DNA from: UBA9676 sp963730065
Lineage (GTDB): Bacteria > Actinomycetota > Actinomycetes > Streptosporangiales > Streptosporangiaceae
Direction: 5' to 3'
DNA: 64,000 bases
Assembly: GCA_963730065.1 (NCBI GenBank)
Contig: CAVSQL010000014.1
Span: forward strand, 496,001-560,000
Shown: positions 60,325-64,000 of the stretch, one piece after another
Layout of the letters: each line of letters opens with the position of its first letter
Position numbering within the stretch: the stretch's first letter is position 1
Translations under genes and position numbers: made by a program
The notes under the pieces: model-generated
What the model was told of the DNA's origin: nothing
What the model saw: the letters and a program-made list of their open reading frames with translations, nothing else
Databases searched by the model: none

Positions 60325-61227
60325 GTGACGGCGGTCATCGAGGTGCGGGACCTCCGGAAGTCCTACGGGGACCTGCGCGCCGTGGACGGGGTGACGTTCG
60401 ACGTCGGCCCCGGCGAGTTCTTCGGTATCCTCGGCCCGAATGGCGCGGGGAAGACCACCACCCTGGAAATCATCGAAGGCCTGCGCGAGCCGGACGGCGG
60501 CGAGGTGACCGTGCTGGGCCTGCGGCCGTGGCCGCGCAACCAGGCGCTGCTGCCCCGGATCGGCGTCCAGCTGCAGGCGACGTCGTTCTTCGAGCGGCTC
60601 ACCGCCCGCGAGCAGCTGCGCACCTTCGCCGACCTCTACCGGGTCCCGGCCAAGCGCGCCGACGAGATGCTGGAGGTGGTCGGCCTGACCAGCGCGGCGG
60701 CGACCCGCACCGAAAAGCTCTCCGGCGGCCAGGCGCAGCGGCTGTCGATCGCCTGCGCGCTGGTGCACCGCCCCGACGTGCTGTTCCTCGACGAGCCGAC
60801 CGGGGCGCTGGACCCGCAGGCCCGCCGCAACCTGTGGGACCTGCTGCGGGCCATCGCGGCGGAGGGCCACACCATCGTGCTCACGACTCACCACATGGAC
60901 GAGGCCGAGACGCTCTGCCAGCGGGTAGCGATCATGGACCAGGGCAAGATCCTGCAGATCGGCGCGCCCGCCGCGCTGGTCCGGGGCCTGGCCCACCCGG
61001 TCCGGATCAGTATCGAGTCGGGCCTGCTCGCCCAGGACGAGGCGCGGGCCATCGCCGACGGCGCCACGGTCGCCGACGACGGCGTGTCGCTCACCTTCAC
61101 CACCACCGGGCCCGCCCCCATCCTCGCCCGGCTCGCGGACCGCAAGGCGCTCACCGGGCTGCAGGTGGCGGGCGCCTCCCTGGAGGACGTCTTCCTCCAG
61201 CTCACCGGGCGGGAGTACCGGGCATGA
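60325..61227 (+). CDS. ABC exporter ATP-binding protein
   Basis: The 300-residue protein has Walker A GPNGAGKTTT, Q-loop GVQLQATSFFERLT, signature LSGGQAQRLS, Walker B VLFLDEPTGALD and switch His in LTTHHMDEAE. The C-terminal extension (about 215-300) is typical of DrrA/NatA-type exporters. GTG 60325 start. Its stop overlaps the permease ATG (ATGA). Confidence 0.95.
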   Translation: MTAVIEVRDLRKSYGDLRAVDGVTFDVGPGEFFGILGPNGAGKTTTLEIIEGLREPDGGEVTVLGLRPWPRNQALLPRIGVQLQATSFFERLTAREQLRTFADLYRVPAKRADEMLEVVGLTSAAATRTEKLSGGQAQRLSIACALVHRPDVLFLDEPTGALDPQARRNLWDLLRAIAAEGHTIVLTTHHMDEAETLCQRVAIMDQGKILQIGAPAALVRGLAHPVRISIESGLLAQDEARAIADGATVADDGVSLTFTTTGPAPILARLADRKALTGLQVAGASLEDVFLQLTGREYRA

Positions 61228-62357
61228 CAACCAGCAAGCTGCCGGCGCCGCCGGCCCAGGCCGCCGACGCGAGCACCCGCACCAGAGGGGCGAACTGGCC
61301 GGGCTTCCGGAGCCTGTCCCGGGCCATGTTCCGCGGCTTTGTCCGGGACCGGGCGGCGCTGTTCTTCACGATCCTGTTCCCGGTGCTGTTCCTGCTGCTG
61401 TTCGGCTCCATCTACAAGAGCAGCAGCACCCCCAGGATCAACGTGGTCGAGGTGGGCCGGGTGAGCGTGCTCGACCAGGCACGGGCGGCCAGCCGCCAGC
61501 TGGACAAGGTGCTCACGGTCACCCACACCACCAACCTGGCGCAGGCCCTGAACGACGTGCGGCAGGCCAACGTGGACGCCGCCGTGCAGCAGCAGGGCGG
61601 CAGGCTCATCGTCCACTACTCGATCGCGAACCCCACCACGGCCGGGGTGGTCAACAGTGTGTTCTCCGGGATCGTGCAGGCGGCGAACCAGGCCGCGTCG
61701 CACCGGCCACCGGTCTACCAGCTGGCCACCCAGCAGGTGGAGGACAAGTCAGTCAAGCCGATCCAGTACCTGACGCCGGGCCTGCTCGGCTGGGCCATCG
61801 CCTCCGGCGGCGCGTTCGCGGCCGCGCTCACCCTGGTCGGATGGCGCAAGAACAAGCTGCTGCGCCGGCTCCGGCTCGCCCCGGTGAGCACGACATCGAT
61901 CGTCACCGCGCGGATCGCGGTGAGCGTCGCGGTCGCGATCGTGGAGACGTTCGTGTTCATCGCCATCGCCACCACCCCCTATTTCGGGCTCAGGCTCACG
62001 GCGTACTGGTGGATGGCGATCCCGGTGGTCATCTGCGGCACGCTCGCCTTCCTGTCGATCGGGCTGCTGGTCGGGGCGCTGGCCAAGTCCCAGGAGGCCG
62101 CCACCGCGCTGGTCAACCTGATCGTCCTGCCGATGGCGTTCCTGGGCGGGGCGTTCATCCCGCTCGCCTTCGCGCCGCAGTGGATCGTGAACGTCTCCTA
62201 CTTCATGCCGCTGCGCTACCTGGTGGTCGGCATGCAAAACGTCATGGCCCGGGGCGACGGCCCCGCCTCCGCGCTGCCGGCCATGGGCCTGCTGCTCGGG
62301 TTCGCCGCCGTCCTCACGCTGATCGCGGTGCGGGTGTTCCGCTGGGACGAGATATGA
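61224..62357 (+). CDS. ABC-2 type exporter permease
   Basis: The 377-residue protein shows an N-terminal membrane segment (FFTILFPVLFLLLFG, about 46-60), a long extracytoplasmic loop (about 65-185), then five segments (about 190-375) with GLLGWAIASGGAFAAALTLVGWRKNKLLRRLRLAPVSTTSIV, the ABC-2 coupling region. LNLIVLP-like VNLIVLPMAFLGGAFIPL is also typical. With the preceding ATPase it forms a complete exporter. Substrate unknown. It ends before the glycine riboswitch. Confidence 0.92.
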   Translation: MTTSKLPAPPAQAADASTRTRGANWPGFRSLSRAMFRGFVRDRAALFFTILFPVLFLLLFGSIYKSSSTPRINVVEVGRVSVLDQARAASRQLDKVLTVTHTTNLAQALNDVRQANVDAAVQQQGGRLIVHYSIANPTTAGVVNSVFSGIVQAANQAASHRPPVYQLATQQVEDKSVKPIQYLTPGLLGWAIASGGAFAAALTLVGWRKNKLLRRLRLAPVSTTSIVTARIAVSVAVAIVETFVFIAIATTPYFGLRLTAYWWMAIPVVICGTLAFLSIGLLVGALAKSQEAATALVNLIVLPMAFLGGAFIPLAFAPQWIVNVSYFMPLRYLVVGMQNVMARGDGPASALPAMGLLLGFAAVLTLIAVRVFRWDEI

Positions 62358-62384
62358 CCCTGTCCTTCCGGTAAGCTCGGGAAG

Positions 62385-62496
62385 GCCGACGACACCGTCC
62401 GGGAGAGATCCCGCGCCGCCAGCGCGGGGCGCCGAAGGGGCAACCTCCCCGGAACCTCTCAGGCATCAGGGACCGGACGGGACAGGCATCTCTGGA
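62385..62496 (+). promoter_or_regulatory. glycine riboswitch
   Basis: The closing stem pairs CCGTCC (62395-62400) with GGACGG (62475-62480). The conserved core is present: GGGAGAGATCCCGC, then GCCGAAGGGGCAACC, CCTCTCAGGCATCAGGGACCG, and the 3' GGGACAGGC...CTCTGGAG. This is the glycine aptamer consensus, apparently with one full aptamer and the start of a linker or second-aptamer remnant. It precedes gcvP, whose expression it should raise when glycine is abundant. Confidence 0.9.
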
Positions 62497-62522
62497 GTCG
62501 TGGGGCCCAGCGGGAGCGATGA

Positions 62523-62574
62523 CAGAGGGGGAGGATCATGCCCGGGTGCCCGGCACCCGGCGGCTCCCTCTCTG
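62523..62574 (+). promoter_or_regulatory. possible expression platform of the glycine riboswitch
   Basis: An 11-bp stem with one wobble pairs CAGAGGGGGAG (62523-62533) with CTCCCTCTCTG (62564-62574). Inside it a second perfect hairpin forms (CCGGGTG 62542-62548 with CACCCGG 62554-62560). The stem ends at the first base of the GGAGG Shine-Dalgarno of gcvP (62574-62578), so the fold could limit ribosome access. Confidence 0.45.
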
Positions 62575-62582
62575 GAGGCTCC

Positions 62583-64000
62583 ATGGACTTCTCGTCACGC
62601 CACATCGGGCCGTCCCCGGCCGAGCAGCAGCAGATGCTCGCGGCCGTCGGCTATTCCTCGCTCGACGAGCTGACCGCGGCCGCGCTGCCGCCCGCGCTGG
62701 CCAGCACCGGCGCGGACCCGCTGGACCTGCCCCGCCCGCTGTCGGAAGCGGAAGCCGAGGCCGAGCTGCGCCGGCTGGCGGGCAACAACACGGCGGCGAC
62801 ATCCATGATCGGGCTCGGCTATTACCCGACCATCACCCCGGCCGTGATCCGCCGCAACGTGCTGGAGAACCCCAGCTGGTACACGGCCTACACGCCCTAT
62901 CAGCCGGAGATCTCGCAGGGGCGGCTGGAGGCCCTGCTGAACTTCCAGACGATGGTCGAGGACCTGACTGGGCTGCCGGTGGCCGGCGCGTCGCTGCTCG
63001 ACGAGGCGACCGCCGCCGCCGAGGCGATGACCCTGGCCCGCCGCGCGGCCGGCCAGGGCACCATCTTCCTCGCCGACACCGGCTGCCTGCCGCAGACGCT
63101 GGCCGTCCTGGCCACCCGCGCCGAGCCGCTCGGCATCAACCTGGTCGTCGCGCCGGTCACCCCCGAACTGGTGGCGGCCCAGCCGGACGGGGACCTGTTC
63201 GGCGTGCTGCTGCCCTACCCCGCCGCCAGCGGTGAGATCACCGACCCGCGGCCGGTCATCGCCGCCGCCCGCGCCCGGGGGACGGCGGTCGCGGTGGCCG
63301 CCGACCTGCTCGCGCTGACCCTGCTCACGCCGCCGGGGGAGCTGGGCGCCGACATCGCGATCGGCACCACCCAGCGGTTCGGCGTCCCGATGGCCTTCGG
63401 CGGGCCCCACGCCGCCTACATCGCGGTCACCGAGGGCCTGCGCAGGCAGCTGCCGGGCCGGCTGGTGGGTGTGTCCGTGGACGCCGACGGCCACCCCGCC
63501 TACCGGCTGGCCCTGCAGGCCCGGGAACAGCACATCCGCCGGGAGAAGGCGACCAGCAACATCTGCACCGCGCAGGTCCTGCTGGCCGTCATCGCCGGGA
63601 TGTATGCCGCCTACCACGGACCGGACGGCCTGGCGGCGATCGCCCGCCGGGTGCACGCCAAGGCCGTGACGCTGGCGGCCACGTTGCGCGCGCTGGGCGC
63701 CACGGTGGACTCACCCGCGTTCTTCGACACCGTCGCCGTCCGCGGGCTGCCGGGCGGCGCCGCCGCCGCGGTGGAACGCGCGCGCCAGGCAGGCTACAAC
63801 GTCTTCCTGGCGGATTCCGGCGCCGTGCGGGCCGCCTGCGACGAGACGACGACCGACGACCACCTGCGCGAGGTCGCGGCCGCGCTGGCCGGGCAGCCGG
63901 CGGGCGAGGTCGCCCTGGCCGGGGGCCCCGAGGCGCTCCCGGCAGAACTGCGGCGCACCTCGCCCTACCTCACCCACCCGGTCTTCCACGAGCACCGCAG
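62583..64000 (+). CDS. gcvP: glycine dehydrogenase (P protein of the glycine cleavage system), 3' end beyond the window
   Basis: From ATG 62583, with GGAGG five bases upstream, the frame is open to the window edge (472 codons). It begins MDFSSRHIGPSPAEQQQMLA and has SMIGLGYYPTITPAVIRRNVLENP, WYTAYTPYQPEISQGRLEALLNFQTMV, ASLLDEATAAAEAM and the HIRREKATSNICTAQ segment (about 320-334), all typical of GcvP. The enzyme decarboxylates glycine with PLP and passes aminomethyl to GcvH. It is preceded by a glycine riboswitch, and full-length proteins have about 950 residues, so about half is missing, including the PLP lysine. Confidence 0.95.
   Translation, partial: MDFSSRHIGPSPAEQQQMLAAVGYSSLDELTAAALPPALASTGADPLDLPRPLSEAEAEAELRRLAGNNTAATSMIGLGYYPTITPAVIRRNVLENPSWYTAYTPYQPEISQGRLEALLNFQTMVEDLTGLPVAGASLLDEATAAAEAMTLARRAAGQGTIFLADTGCLPQTLAVLATRAEPLGINLVVAPVTPELVAAQPDGDLFGVLLPYPAASGEITDPRPVIAAARARGTAVAVAADLLALTLLTPPGELGADIAIGTTQRFGVPMAFGGPHAAYIAVTEGLRRQLPGRLVGVSVDADGHPAYRLALQAREQHIRREKATSNICTAQVLLAVIAGMYAAYHGPDGLAAIARRVHAKAVTLAATLRALGATVDSPAFFDTVAVRGLPGGAAAAVERARQAGYNVFLADSGAVRAACDETTTDDHLREVAAALAGQPAGEVALAGGPEALPAELRRTSPYLTHPVFHEHR

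Overview
The window is about 70% G+C or more, codes densely on both strands, and often uses GTG starts and 4-bp stop/start overlaps. Together with SepH, a complete-looking ergothioneine locus, GarA/FtsR and a RamB-type regulator beside isocitrate lyase, this points to a filamentous or soil actinobacterium, perhaps Streptosporangiales or a relative. The exact taxon cannot be fixed from this sequence. No rRNA, tRNA, CRISPR array or prophage was seen.

Layout. 1-6.5 kb: a cut-off small membrane protein, a PEBP-like lipoprotein, SepH, an MMPL exporter, a family 2 glycosyltransferase and a membrane protein. 6.5-9.6 kb: aceA and divergent ramB. 9.6-12.9 kb: a gamma-carbonic-anhydrase-like protein, then a pobA/aldehyde dehydrogenase operon. 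13.0-14.75 kb: an IS200/IS605 element with tnpA and tnpB that ends just before a glutamine-synthetase-like gene. 14.8-20.1 kb: that gene, an amino acid/amine permease and a FluG-like amidohydrolase, interrupted by an A+T-rich locus with two DnaA-box-like sequences. 20.1-23.5 kb: a decayed operon (livM remnant, ThDP enzyme, frameshifted SDR). Its promoter carries the same three-half-site operator as the aldehyde dehydrogenase/pobA promoter.

23.7-27.2 kb: assorted metabolic and membrane genes. 27.2-32.6 kb: a trp leader peptide and attenuator before a fused trpE(G), then a diverged thymidylate synthase, a HIT protein, a deaminase and a nucleotidyltransferase. 32.7-38.3 kb: housekeeping and hypothetical genes. 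38.4-43.2 kb: egtA-egtB-egtC-egtD for ergothioneine, with egtA frameshifted. 43.2-45.0 kb: SnoaL-like protein, a hen1 remnant and an aldo/keto reductase. 45.0-49.4 kb: speD, then a divergent translationally coupled set of branched polyamine synthase, GNAT, FkbH-like protein and acyl carrier protein, followed by a phosphopantetheinyl transferase. I regard this set as the most likely undescribed pathway here. 49.5-57.2 kb: thiolase, cysteine-free HesB-like protein, secreted GH3 glycosidase, CDP-alcohol phosphatidyltransferase and a sugar nucleotidyltransferase/degenerate phosphomannomutase fusion.

57.2-64 kb: garA, ftsR, a DUF151 nuclease and a second MerR gene, in the order known from Mycobacterium tuberculosis Rv1827-Rv1830. 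An ABC exporter follows, then a glycine riboswitch and the start of gcvP, which runs off the end.

Three genes (SDR, a conserved hypothetical, egtA) are each broken by one missing base, two of them in short G runs. This may reflect sequence error as much as real decay.
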